From the NCBI GenBank assembly GCA_964577985.1, contig CAZOAR010000002.1:1-64000 (forward strand): a stretch of 64,000 nt of DNA, written 5' to 3'. The DNA comes from CAZOAR01 sp964577985 (GTDB taxonomy: Bacteria > Gemmatimonadota > CAZMKB01 > CAZNLH01). A program made the translations under genes and the position numbers. The notes beneath the pieces are model-generated. The model saw nothing but the letters and a program-made list of their open reading frames with translations, was not told the origin of the DNA and did not search any database. Shown here in pieces: positions 34,599 through 42,310 of this stretch. The first letter of the stretch is position 1. Every line of letters starts with the position of its first letter.

Positions 34599-35645
34599 CT
34601 ACTCGCCCATCCTGATCTTTCTCCGGTATTTCGCGTATGTGCCGTAATCGAGATGTACTTTGTTCCTGTCGAGGTAGTCGGTTGTCCCGGGCGCCTTGTC
34701 CCGTACCTCCCTGATCCGGTCGGTCACGCTGTAGATGAACCCGTCACTGCCCGCTCCGGAACCGTAGGAGACCATCAGTATCGATTGACCCGGCTCTGCG
34801 ACATCGAGAACCGCGGTCAACCCGATAGGCGACGCTGCCGAGTACGTGTTCCCCAGCCTCGGACAGAGAAGGCCCGTCTCTATCTGCTTCATCGTAAATC
34901 CAAGCTTTTTTCCAACCCTCACGGGGAATTTTCCGTTCGGCTGATGGAATACGACATGATCGAAATCCTCCGGACCTTTCCCGGCCATCTCCATGATCGC
35001 TGTGGCCGCGCCCGTCACATGCTTGAAATATGCGGGCTCGCCCGTGTAACGCCCGGCGTGTCTCGGATAGTGCATATGTTCCCTGCGCCAGAAATCGGGC
35101 GTGTCGGTCATGTATGAATAGGTGTGCTCCACTTCCGCCACTGTCCCATCGGTCCCGAATATGAACGCCGCGGCACCCGCCGACGCGGAATACTCTAATG
35201 CGTCACCCGGCGCGCCCTGGGATGTGTCGGCCCCTATGGCGAGCGCGTATTCCATCTTCCCCGCCTCCACATGGCTCAGCGCCACGAACATCCCTTCACT
35301 CCCGGCCTTGCAGGCGAACTCAAAGTCCGCGCAGTGGACGTCCGGGGTGGCACCGATCGCCTCGGCGACAACCGTACCGCTCGGTTTCACCGCGTAAGGA
35401 TGAGATTCCGAACCGATGTACACGGCCCCTATCCGACGGGGATCAACTTCCGCTCTCTTCAGCGCGTTCCTGGCCGCCTCCACCGACATGGTAATAACAT
35501 CCTGGTCGGGCGCGGGGACGGACTTCTCCTCCAGCATCAGGCCCTTCTTGTAACTGGGGGCATCAGCGCCCCAGACCTTTGCGATTTCCTCCACCCTTAT
35601 CCTGTATCTGGGTGCGTATGCTCCATATCCAACGATTCCAGCCAC
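34599..35645 (-). CDS. hydroxymethylglutaryl-CoA synthase (archaeal type)
   Basis: The 348-residue enzyme begins AGIVGYGAYAPRYRIRVEEI and has the catalytic Cys in FACKAGSEGMFVAL, Glu near LMLEEKSVPAPDQDV and HQPNGKFP around the catalytic His. This is the shorter archaeal-type HMG-CoA synthase family rather than the 380-460-residue MvaS type. The GTG start has AGGAGG upstream. It leads a four-gene set with thiolase, DUF35 and a methylglutaconyl-CoA-hydratase-like enzyme. Because ispE of the MEP route lies 10 kb away, HMG-CoA here probably does not serve isoprenoid synthesis. Leucine/isovaleryl-CoA chemistry is the alternative. Confidence 0.9.
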   Translation of the reverse strand: MAGIVGYGAYAPRYRIRVEEIAKVWGADAPSYKKGLMLEEKSVPAPDQDVITMSVEAARNALKRAEVDPRRIGAVYIGSESHPYAVKPSGTVVAEAIGATPDVHCADFEFACKAGSEGMFVALSHVEAGKMEYALAIGADTSQGAPGDALEYSASAGAAAFIFGTDGTVAEVEHTYSYMTDTPDFWRREHMHYPRHAGRYTGEPAYFKHVTGAATAIMEMAGKGPEDFDHVVFHQPNGKFPVRVGKKLGFTMKQIETGLLCPRLGNTYSAASPIGLTAVLDVAEPGQSILMVSYGSGAGSDGFIYSVTDRIREVRDKAPGTTDYLDRNKVHLDYGTYAKYRRKIRMGE

Positions 35646-35990
35646 TCAAACCTCCTTTTGTTAGATACCAAGAGTAGATGCTCATATATGTCATATATTG
35701 TCAACCTTTACAGGGTTTCCCCCGTTCTTCTCATGCAAAGGGGTGCCAGGCGTTCCTCTCGCGGGCACCATAAGGTATCAGAGGTTCGGTGCCATGTCAA
35801 GGGCCGACAGGCAGTGAGGTTTCATGCATTTCTGCACGCGAAGGAGCCGGGAAGTCGATGTGATGGGGTGATAGCTGCGATCGAAGGAGCGGTCCATGGT
35901 CAGGCGTGGCTGGAGAGAATTTCGACGTATTACGTGCCGAAAGCACGCGGGCGGGAATTGGACCGCTGCTCGCCACATCCTCGTTCCGGT
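35646..35990. other. intergenic region between the HMG-CoA synthase and sialidase-like genes
   Basis: Its left 60 nt hold the promoter and ribosome site of the HMG-CoA synthase operon (AGGAGG close to the GTG at 35645). The rest contains only open frames that overlap real genes on the other strand and lack ribosome sites. I see no clear terminator for the sialidase-like gene that ends at 35991. Confidence 0.5.
35676..35704 (-). promoter_or_regulatory. possible promoter/operator of the HMG-CoA synthase operon
   Basis: Reading leftward, TTGACA (35704-35699) is followed 17 nt later by a poor -10 (GCATCT). The spacer contains a tandem repeat, ATATATGA-C-ATATATGA. Each half includes the palindrome CATATATG or a close variant, a plausible repressor operator. 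Confidence 0.45.
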
Positions 35991-37601
35991 TCAGCGAGTG
36001 AGGATCATCTTCTTCGTCGAAGCAAGAGGTCCCGCCTTCAGTCGATACAGGTACACTCCGGATCCGACTGTCTGTCTATGATCGTTCTTTCCGTCCCAAT
36101 GGACCGAGTATTGCCCCGGCTCTTCCTCTCTCTCCATCAGTGATCTGACTAATTGTCCCCGCAGATCGTAGATCTTCAGCTCCACATGAACAGCGTCTCC
36201 CGCCGGAATGGAGTAGCCGATCGTCGTCGATGGGTTGAAGGGATTGGGATAGTTCTGGGCGAGTGTGAAGCTCCGGGGAATCGACCGGCCCGGCGGAGAT
36301 CCCACACCCACGGGCTCTTCGATAATAGCCGTCCAGACACTCAGGTTGTAATTGTCCAGCCTCGTCCATACAGGGTAGATCTTCCCATTGAATGCGGCGA
36401 CATTGATGTAGTCGCCGAAGAACACGTAATGATCAGGTGTGAAGGAAGATTCGCTGACCCTGAAGTTGGTGAAGGTCTCTCCCCCGTCTTCCGACTTCGC
36501 CACAAATACGTCTGTTGCCACCCCACTCGTCTCCCGCCGGTCATAGAACACAACATAGATGATCCCGCTCACCGGATCCACCGTCATCCAGTTGAAGAAC
36601 TGGTGCCTCGTGCCCGTGTCGTTGTTCACCCGTACGACCTCTCCCCAGTTCGCTCCACCATCGGTCGAGGTGATGAAGAAGACGTCTGTATCGTCGGTTC
36701 CATTTCTCTGGTCGGACCAGCAGATGTAGACGTTGCCCCGATACGGTGAATGGCTGATATCACTGGCTGTCACGGAAAACCCGTCGCACCGATATATCCC
36801 CGTGACATTGAAATCCCATCCCCCCGGTTGGGGATCGACAAAGATGTCCTCTCCAAAGGTCACACCGCCGTCCATCGACCTGTCGAACATGATGCCCTCC
36901 GGCCCTGACCAGCTCGTGTAAATCTCCCCGTTCGGCCCCACTGCCGGAACCGCGCCCTCTACCGTATCGTCGCTGTCGAGGCAGTTCCCGCCCTGGTCGC
37001 TCACCCGGACGGGTTCAGACCAGGTTTCGCCCTGGTCCGTCGACCGGGAGAAGAGGATCCGGGAGCTGTCGGCCGGATTGGAGCTGTCGTACTCATCGAA
37101 TTCGGTCCAGGCCAGGTAAAGGTTCCCACGGTACGGGGAATTCGTCAGGTCTGTCCCCATCCACTCCTTGTCCTGGTTAGCGGGGGGATTGAACCCCGCC
37201 GCCGAACCGTCGTTCCAGGTCAACCCACCATCGGTCGACTTCTGGACTACGATGCGGTCGATCCAGTATCCGATGGAATCCGGCGGATTCGAGAGGTGAG
37301 AATAGTAGAGATTACCCTCCACGTCGAAGATCACGCAGGGATCTCCCCACACACCAAATGCATCCGATGTCATGCGCCCCCCCACCCAGGAGTAACCTCC
37401 GTCCGTCGAGTAGTAGATATAATCGAGGTTCGCGCCCGCCGCCAGATTCATCCGATTCGTCGGATTGATGGCGATTGTCACCTCCTCGGGATCATAGCTC
37501 TCTTCGCCGCTGATCTGGACATTCTGGTATTGAGCCGTGAGGATGCCCGGGATGCCGAAAAGCAGGACGATCAGACCGATATATCGGGTCACTCGAGGCA
37601 C
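35991..37601 (-). CDS. secreted BNR/sialidase-like beta-propeller protein with FlgD-like/T9SS-type C-terminal domain
   Basis: The 536-residue protein has a signal peptide (residues 5-23, IGLIVLLFGIPGILTAQ). A propeller domain carries repeated Asp-box motifs (S-x-D-x-G-x-x-W): YSTDGGYSWVGG, KSTDGGLTWNDG, RSTDQGETWSE, TSTDGGANWGE and KSEDGGETFTNF. The C-terminal 90 residues begin LAQNYPNPFNPSTTIGYSIP, the FlgD-Ig/T9SS-like sorting domain. The catalytic Arg triad of true sialidases cannot be assigned by eye, so a glycan-binding or other hydrolase role is possible. The GTG start has an ideal AGGAGGTGAT site. The start lies inside the last codons of a 43-residue upstream frame, with a strong promoter about 250 nt upstream. 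Confidence 0.8.
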   Translation of the reverse strand: MPRVTRYIGLIVLLFGIPGILTAQYQNVQISGEESYDPEEVTIAINPTNRMNLAAGANLDYIYYSTDGGYSWVGGRMTSDAFGVWGDPCVIFDVEGNLYYSHLSNPPDSIGYWIDRIVVQKSTDGGLTWNDGSAAGFNPPANQDKEWMGTDLTNSPYRGNLYLAWTEFDEYDSSNPADSSRILFSRSTDQGETWSEPVRVSDQGGNCLDSDDTVEGAVPAVGPNGEIYTSWSGPEGIMFDRSMDGGVTFGEDIFVDPQPGGWDFNVTGIYRCDGFSVTASDISHSPYRGNVYICWSDQRNGTDDTDVFFITSTDGGANWGEVVRVNNDTGTRHQFFNWMTVDPVSGIIYVVFYDRRETSGVATDVFVAKSEDGGETFTNFRVSESSFTPDHYVFFGDYINVAAFNGKIYPVWTRLDNYNLSVWTAIIEEPVGVGSPPGRSIPRSFTLAQNYPNPFNPSTTIGYSIPAGDAVHVELKIYDLRGQLVRSLMEREEEPGQYSVHWDGKNDHRQTVGSGVYLYRLKAGPLASTKKMILTR

Positions 37602-37720
37602 ATATCACCTCCTGATGTGGTTGTCGGGAAGAGTCCGTCCTCCCGGAGTATCGACGCATGGGGGGCATGTGCGGCAACCGAAAAGAGGGTCAGCCAGAGA
37701 AGCGTGAGAAATATCTTCAT
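37589..37720 (-). CDS. 43-residue predicted secreted peptide overlapping the sialidase-like gene
   Basis: The frame starts with ATG behind a GGGGGGAGG ribosome site 4 nt away. It encodes a textbook signal peptide (MKIFLTLLWLTLFSVAAHA) followed by about 24 residues (start PHASILREDGLFP) with one Cys near the end. Its stop at 37589-37591 lies 10-12 nt inside the next gene, whose ribosome site falls within this frame, so the two are translationally coupled. It is the first frame after a near-perfect promoter. No known family; it could be a leader peptide, a small secreted factor or a remnant of a longer gene. Confidence 0.55.
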   Translation of the reverse strand: MKIFLTLLWLTLFSVAAHAPHASILREDGLFPTTTSGGDMCLE

Positions 37721-37854
37721 AATCCTCCCCCCTGGTCACGGGACCCCAGAGGATTCCCTCTCGTTTCACGGTACTTGATGAGCGGATCGCAACAGGAATA
37801 GAAGGACGGTTTCGAATCGAGAATTGAGAGCCTTCTCTCTCCACCATTTTTTGT

Positions 37855-37883
37855 ATATTACAGCGGGACTGATTGGTTGTCAA
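37855..37883 (-). promoter_or_regulatory. promoter of the small peptide/sialidase-like unit
   Basis: Reading leftward: TTGACA (37883-37878), 17 nt, TAATAT (37860-37855). Transcription should start near 37848, about 128 nt before the small frame at 37720. Confidence 0.82.
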
Positions 37884-38042
37884 GGATGTACGGGAGCAGG
37901 AGTTTCCCCATAAAATCTGGCTGGATCTCTATAACTCCTTGCCGGTGCAGCAGATGACGATCAGAAGAAGCGGAAATGTTGTGTGTGGGAAATACTTCCT
38001 GACGAATCATATTCGGAGTGATAAGTAATTACGCTTAACATG

Positions 38043-38114
38043 ACATTCCCACCCCACACGTCATTCCCGCCTCACACGTCATTCCCACTTCTCATGTCAT
38101 CCCCGCCTGACGCT
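38043..38114. repeat. four tandem imperfect 18-bp repeats
   Basis: Units start at 38043, 38061, 38079 and 38097 and share the core TCATTCCC(G/A)CC followed by a CACACG-like end; the last unit is the most degraded. The GTCATTCCCGC core also occurs in the dispersed palindromic repeat at 60107-60129. Confidence 0.65.
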
Positions 38115-38178
38115 CTTCCGTGTCACGCTGTTCTTCAATGTTGTCCTGTCGATCTGACAGTGACTCGATAGATGATGA

Positions 38179-38207
38179 TTGACAAACCACTTCCCGATCT
38201 ATATCCT
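38179..38207 (+). promoter_or_regulatory. promoter of the NicO-type transporter gene
   Basis: TTGACA (38179-38184), 17 nt, TATCCT (38202-38207). The leader of about 95 nt contains a CCGGAG/CTCCGG stem (38254-38259 with 38285-38290) that ends 1 nt before AGGAG. Confidence 0.72.
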
Positions 38208-38306
38208 CTTATGTCGATTCGATGACCCGTAACTATTGCTCAAATCGCGTCATCCGGAGAAGACGTGGAAAGACCGGCACATACCTCCGGTAGGAGATAG
38301 CAGTTG

Positions 38307-39020
38307 ATGTCGCATGAAATGGCAGCCTTGACCATTACCGCGGCGACGATCGGACTGATCCACACGTTGCTGGGGCCGGATCATTATGTTCCCTTTATCG
38401 TCCTGTCGCGCGCACGGAAGTGGTCGCCCTCGAGGACCGGCATGGTCACCATTCTCTGCGGCCTGGGACACATCCTGAGTTCGGTTGCGCTCGGAATGAT
38501 CGGTATCGCGCTGGGCCTGGCGGTGAGCAGGGTTGAAGCGGTCGAATCGTATCGGGGAAGTATCGCCGCCTGGGCTATGATCGCCTTCGGGCTCATCTAC
38601 CTTGTCTGGGGACTCAGGAGGGCATGGCAGAACCGCCCTCACACGCATTTTCACGCGCACGAGAGTGAACTCGTTCACAAGCACTGCCATATTCATACCG
38701 ACGCCCACGCACATCCTCACACTGTTGAGGAGGGATCGAACATCACACCATGGATTCTTTTCACCGTCTTTGTGCTCGGCCCCTGCGAGCCTCTAATCCC
38801 GCTCCTTATGTATCCTGCCGTAAAGGAGAGCGTATCGGGGCTGATCTGGGTCACGGTCGTTTTCGGAACGGTAACGATAGGCGCGATGCTGTCGGTCGTC
38901 ATGATTCTCTCGAAGGGAATCAGCCATGTCCCACTGCGGCGCCTCGACCGGTATGCACACGCACTGGCGGGCCTGACAATCCTTCTTTGCGGGGCCGCTA
39001 TCCAGTTTCTCGGTCTCTGA
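38307..39020 (+). CDS. NicO/UreH-like membrane transporter with His-rich loop
   Basis: The 237-residue protein has about six hydrophobic helices. It opens with ATIGLIHTLLGPDHYVPFIV, matching the HxxxGPDH motif of the NicO/RcnA/UreH group of nickel-cobalt transporters in the LysE superfamily. A cytoplasmic or periplasmic loop near residues 110-140 is packed with histidines (HTHFHAHESELVHKHCHIH), a likely metal buffer or sensor. Helix 4 carries VFVLGPCEPLIPLLMY. The ATG at 38307 is preferred over the TTG one codon earlier. A metal (Ni, Co or another divalent ion) transport role is inference from the family; direction is uncertain. It is followed by the DUF5752 gene after 46 nt, probably in one transcript. 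Confidence 0.7.
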   Translation: MSHEMAALTITAATIGLIHTLLGPDHYVPFIVLSRARKWSPSRTGMVTILCGLGHILSSVALGMIGIALGLAVSRVEAVESYRGSIAAWAMIAFGLIYLVWGLRRAWQNRPHTHFHAHESELVHKHCHIHTDAHAHPHTVEEGSNITPWILFTVFVLGPCEPLIPLLMYPAVKESVSGLIWVTVVFGTVTIGAMLSVVMILSKGISHVPLRRLDRYAHALAGLTILLCGAAIQFLGL

Positions 39021-39066
39021 GACGCGCACAGAACTTGCAGTGATGTCTGATATTTGACCCAGGAAT

Positions 39067-39753
39067 ATGACCATGCAATCGAGGCTCGAACAGACAGAAG
39101 ACTTTGCGATCAAGGACTGCGCCCTGACGGCCATCGCCACCGGGAAGCGGGCCCAGAACCTCCGGGAACTCAGGGACGGCCTGCTGAGCGTCCACCCGGG
39201 CAGCATATATTACCACTTCTGGGGGGGGCTGCTCCGCCCGAGCTTTGTCGAGCCCGAATACAACAACGACTTCGCCTCGTGGGTGTACCACGGTCTGCAC
39301 GACAAGATTCTCTGTGAACGGCTCGCGGTCATCGACCCCACAGACTTCGACACACTGGATGACCTCCGCCAGGAGTTGATAGAGGTGATCGAGGAACGCC
39401 TCGACGAGATGGAGCTCGTCCCATGGTCGAGCCCCGACCAGCAGTTTCACTTCACGCGGTCACAGATAGTGGTTATCGACACCCATCATGTCATCCACGA
39501 TCCTGAGGAGCTGGTGGAACTGATACCGAATATCTCCACCAGCAGTGTCTTCTACCACTTCATTGACGCCCGGCGACGCACCGAAGAGAACACGGATGAC
39601 TTCCGGTCCTGGCTGAGGGGATTCAAGAACCACTATGGAGCGCTTGCCAGCGGTCTCGCCGAGATCGATCCTTACTTTTCCTCCCTGACCAGGCTGAGGG
39701 ATCAACTCGCAGCGCTGTTCAGGGACTATTTCACCAGGAGAGGCCGGGGATGA
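39067..39753 (+). CDS. DUF5752 family protein
   Basis: The 228-residue soluble protein is made of two similar halves. The first holds ELRDGLLSVHPGSIYYHFWG and FASWVYHGLHDKILCERLAV. The second holds EELVELIPNISTSSVFYHFI, FRSWLRGFKNHYGALASGLA and a final helical part. The repeated (S)YHF...DF-SW pattern shows internal duplication. The family has no known function but is commonly found beside trehalose and glycogen genes, as here (treT, otsB and otsA follow). A regulatory or substrate-sensing role in trehalose metabolism is inference. The second ATG at 39073, with AGGA 8 nt upstream, is an equally good start. I see no catalytic motif. Confidence 0.72.
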   Translation: MTMQSRLEQTEDFAIKDCALTAIATGKRAQNLRELRDGLLSVHPGSIYYHFWGGLLRPSFVEPEYNNDFASWVYHGLHDKILCERLAVIDPTDFDTLDDLRQELIEVIEERLDEMELVPWSSPDQQFHFTRSQIVVIDTHHVIHDPEELVELIPNISTSSVFYHFIDARRRTEENTDDFRSWLRGFKNHYGALASGLAEIDPYFSSLTRLRDQLAALFRDYFTRRGRG

Positions 39754-40067
39754 ATAAACAGGTAGTTTCCCCTGCTTTTTCAGCGGATCTGTCATAACTC
39801 TTTTCGTGGCAGCCGTATGTTGGAGGGATGAAGTGCAAACAGTAGTCCGTCGCGTCAACTGTTCCTCTCGCGTAAGTAAAGCCTTTTTGGAGCCCCGTCT
39901 TCTCGAGGGTGAACGTTCCAGCAGTGCCGTGCAGCACTTGTTTGAGACCGCAGGTCGAGTTGCGCGGAGCGAGTGACCCCTAGAGTTAGAACGGGTCAAA
40001 AAGACGTCCCTGGAGCGAGAGAAACACTTGACGCCTCAATGCATAAGAAAAACCGGGGAACCTCCAG
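39754..40067. other. intergenic region before treT
   Basis: The stretch holds no credible gene on either strand; the long minus-strand frame over it starts inside the DUF5752 gene. A weak GGGGA/TCCCC hairpin followed by CTGCTTTTT sits just after 39753 and may terminate the upstream genes. No TTGACA promoter with a matching -10 is visible for treT, so the trehalose genes may use another sigma factor. Confidence 0.45.
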
Positions 40068-41309
40068 ATGAATAAACTCCTTGACAGTTACGCGAAGGTG
40101 GTTGGAGAAGACGTCATAGATCATCTCCGACAGCTCTCCGCTCCGCTCAAAGGTATGAAGATGGTTCACGTCAATTCCACCCGTGTGGGTGGAGGCGTGG
40201 CCGAGATATTAACGAAACTCGTTCCCCTGATGAAAGAGCTCGGCATAGACGCTACCTGGGAAGTCATAAAGGGAGATGACGACTTTTATCAATGTACGAA
40301 GGCGTTCCACAACGCCCTGCAGGGAAACGTAGTTGCGATCCCCGACTCTCTTCTGAGAAGATATGAGGATACGAACGCCCGCAACTACGAGGAACTCGGC
40401 TCCCGGCTGAAAGAGGCCGACATCGTCTTCATCCATGACCCCCAGCCGGCTCCACTCCTGAAACTCTGTCCCGACAGACGCGGAAAATGGGTCTGGAGAT
40501 GCCATATCGACATCAGTCGCCCCTACCGACAGGTATGGAAGTACCTTCGTGATTTTGTAGCCGGCTACGACGCCAGCATCTTCTCGCTCGCCGCCTTCGC
40601 CCAGGACATGCCGCACACGAAGTATCTGCTCCCTCCCAGCATCGACCCGTTGAGCGAAAAGAACATGCTCCTCGAGAAGAAAGAACTCGATTCTCTGTAC
40701 AGCCAGTTCGAGCTGGATCCGGGAAGGCTCCTGGCACTCCAGGTGTCACGTTTTGACCGTTTCAAGGATCCGGTCGGGGTCATTCAGTCTTATCGCTTGA
40801 CAAAGACGTTTACACCCTCACTGCAGCTCGTCCTTGCCGGCGGCTCGGCGACAGACGACCCGGAGGGAGAAATAGTGCTCAATGAGGTCCGCAAGGCGGC
40901 TAACGGCGATCCGGACATACACATCCTCCTCCTTCCCCCTGACGCCCACCGGGTGATCAACGGCCTGCAGAGGATCGCTGACATCGTCCTGCAGAAGTCA
41001 ACGAAAGAAGGCTTCGGACTGACTGTCACAGAGGCGATGTGGAAACGCAAACCGGTCATCGGCGGCGACACGGGTGGCATCCGTCTACAGATTCTCAACC
41101 ACCACACCGGCTTTCTCGTCAGCACTCCAGAGGGCGCGGCACTGAGAATGCGCTACCTCTTCAACCACCGCGACGTGCTGCACGAAATGGGAAGGAAAGC
41201 CGAGGCATTCGTCAGGGAGAACTTCCTCATAACCAGGCACATACGTGAATACCTCACACTGTCGCTCGCGCTTATCCACGACGCGAGCGAGCGTATCGAG
41301 CTGAAATAG
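40068..41309 (+). CDS. treT: trehalose synthase (glycosyltransferring), TreT type
   Basis: The 413-residue GT4 enzyme starts with a helix-rich segment and then GMKMVHVNSTRVGGGVAEIL, the signature of TreT. TreT makes trehalose directly from ADP/UDP-glucose and glucose in one reversible step. The donor domain has LALQVSRFDRFKDPVGVIQS, then STKEGFGLTVTEAMWKRKPV with the E-x7-E pair, and a GGDTGGIRLQI loop. The family fit is good over the whole length. otsB begins about 150 nt downstream and otsA follows, so this genome region carries both the one-step and the two-step route. Sucrose-type GT4 activity is the main alternative, less likely in this context. Confidence 0.85.
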   Translation: MNKLLDSYAKVVGEDVIDHLRQLSAPLKGMKMVHVNSTRVGGGVAEILTKLVPLMKELGIDATWEVIKGDDDFYQCTKAFHNALQGNVVAIPDSLLRRYEDTNARNYEELGSRLKEADIVFIHDPQPAPLLKLCPDRRGKWVWRCHIDISRPYRQVWKYLRDFVAGYDASIFSLAAFAQDMPHTKYLLPPSIDPLSEKNMLLEKKELDSLYSQFELDPGRLLALQVSRFDRFKDPVGVIQSYRLTKTFTPSLQLVLAGGSATDDPEGEIVLNEVRKAANGDPDIHILLLPPDAHRVINGLQRIADIVLQKSTKEGFGLTVTEAMWKRKPVIGGDTGGIRLQILNHHTGFLVSTPEGAALRMRYLFNHRDVLHEMGRKAEAFVRENFLITRHIREYLTLSLALIHDASERIELK

Positions 41310-41455
41310 CCCCGCGTGGAATTTACCATTCACAATCTGACAAATTTGTATATATTTTAGGTTGACCGGAATGGAGGAACTCCTTCGCGAGCGGGGAACA
41401 TATCCTCAGATACAACGGCATGCGCTCTCACCCCCGTCAAAGGATCTGTCGTGCC

Positions 41456-42310
41456 ATGAAAGTCCTGAAATCAGACCTCGATCTGGAGCTTTTTTTTCGA
41501 GATCTCTGCTCATCAACGCAGCGGGTACTCTTCCTCGATTATGACGGGACGCTTGCCCCCTTCAGGATCGAGAGAGACGGGGCCGAACCCTACCCCGGCG
41601 TCCGCAGGATCCTGCAGACGATCCTGCAGAGCGGTAATACCCGCCTCGTGATGATCAGTGGACGCACGATAGACGACATCGTCCCTCTGCTCAAGATCGA
41701 GCCGCTCCCCGAGATCTGGGGTTCTCACGGCTGGGAACGGTTGCGCCCCGGCGAGGGGTATGAAGTGGGAGAGATGGATGACCTCTCCGCCAGAGCGCTG
41801 GATGCCGTGCGGACAAACCTGGAGGACGAAGGGCTGGCTCATCTGAGAGAAGACAAGCCGGGATGTCTTGCTCTCCACTGGAGGGGGATGGACGAATCGG
41901 AGGTCGGGGAGTTGAGGGAGAGGTACCAGAAAAAATGGTCAAATCTCAGCAGGAGTTATGATCTCACACTGATAGCGTTTGACGGGGGCCTGGAGCTCCG
42001 CATCAAAGGGCGCAGCAAAGCCCACGCCGTGAGAACCACCCTCGCGGAGATGGGAGAGGAAACCATTGCAGCCTTCCTGGGCGACGACATGACAGACGAG
42101 GAGGCCTTCCGGGAGCTTGGCAAAAACGCCATTGGAGTACTGGTGAGGGATGAGTTTCGCCCGACATCCGCAGACATATGGATCAGGCCGCCAGGGGAAC
42201 TCCTCGAGTTCCTCGAACGCTGGGCGGACGCATCCCTTGAGGAACCGGGGCCGGATAGGAAGGGCAATGCGATCGACACACGGTCCGGCTCAAGAGGAGA
42301 CGCGTCTTGA
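41456..42310 (+). CDS. otsB: trehalose-6-phosphate phosphatase
   Basis: The 284-residue HAD-superfamily phosphatase has motif I LDYDGTLAPF (nucleophile and acid Asp), motif II VMISGRTIDDI, a conserved GSHGWER turn and the C-terminal motif FLGDDMTDEEAF. It hydrolyses trehalose-6-phosphate from OtsA to trehalose in the cytoplasm. I chose the ATG at 41456 (MKVLKSDLDLELFF), since the frame start at 41420 has no ribosome site. The gene overlaps otsA by 4 nt (TTGA, 42307-42310), so the phosphatase and synthase are translationally coupled. Confidence 0.92.
   Translation: MKVLKSDLDLELFFRDLCSSTQRVLFLDYDGTLAPFRIERDGAEPYPGVRRILQTILQSGNTRLVMISGRTIDDIVPLLKIEPLPEIWGSHGWERLRPGEGYEVGEMDDLSARALDAVRTNLEDEGLAHLREDKPGCLALHWRGMDESEVGELRERYQKKWSNLSRSYDLTLIAFDGGLELRIKGRSKAHAVRTTLAEMGEETIAAFLGDDMTDEEAFRELGKNAIGVLVRDEFRPTSADIWIRPPGELLEFLERWADASLEEPGPDRKGNAIDTRSGSRGDAS

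Larger units (their letters stand above)
37721..38306. other. divergent intergenic region, repeats and two promoters
   Basis: The region holds the leftward promoter at 37855-37883, an 18-bp tandem repeat at 38043-38114, a rightward promoter at 38179-38207 and a hairpin at 38254-38290. I see no further gene between 37884 and 38306. The open frames there lack ribosome sites. Confidence 0.6.

Noticed and set aside
35271..36143. 290-residue plus-strand open frame bridging HMG-CoA synthase and the sialidase-like gene
   Set aside because: Most of it is antisense to two well-supported genes and it has no ribosome site; chance open frame in GC-rich DNA.
37605..37883. 92-residue minus-strand open frame upstream of the sialidase-like gene
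   Set aside because: It starts at the predicted -35 box and has no ribosome site. The overlapping 43-residue frame has both a ribosome site and a signal peptide.
38041..38115. CRISPR array
   Set aside because: The 18-bp units are contiguous without spacers and too short; no cas genes are in the window.
39820..39930. Possible cyclic-di-GMP (GEMM) riboswitch before treT
   Set aside because: A few bases (GTAAGTAAAGCC) recall the GEMM core, but the conserved 5' ACGCACAGGGCAAACC segment and tetraloop receptor are absent.
39460..39999. 179-residue minus-strand open frame over DUF5752 and the following gap
   Set aside because: Half is antisense to DUF5752 and the remainder has no ribosome site or recognisable motif.
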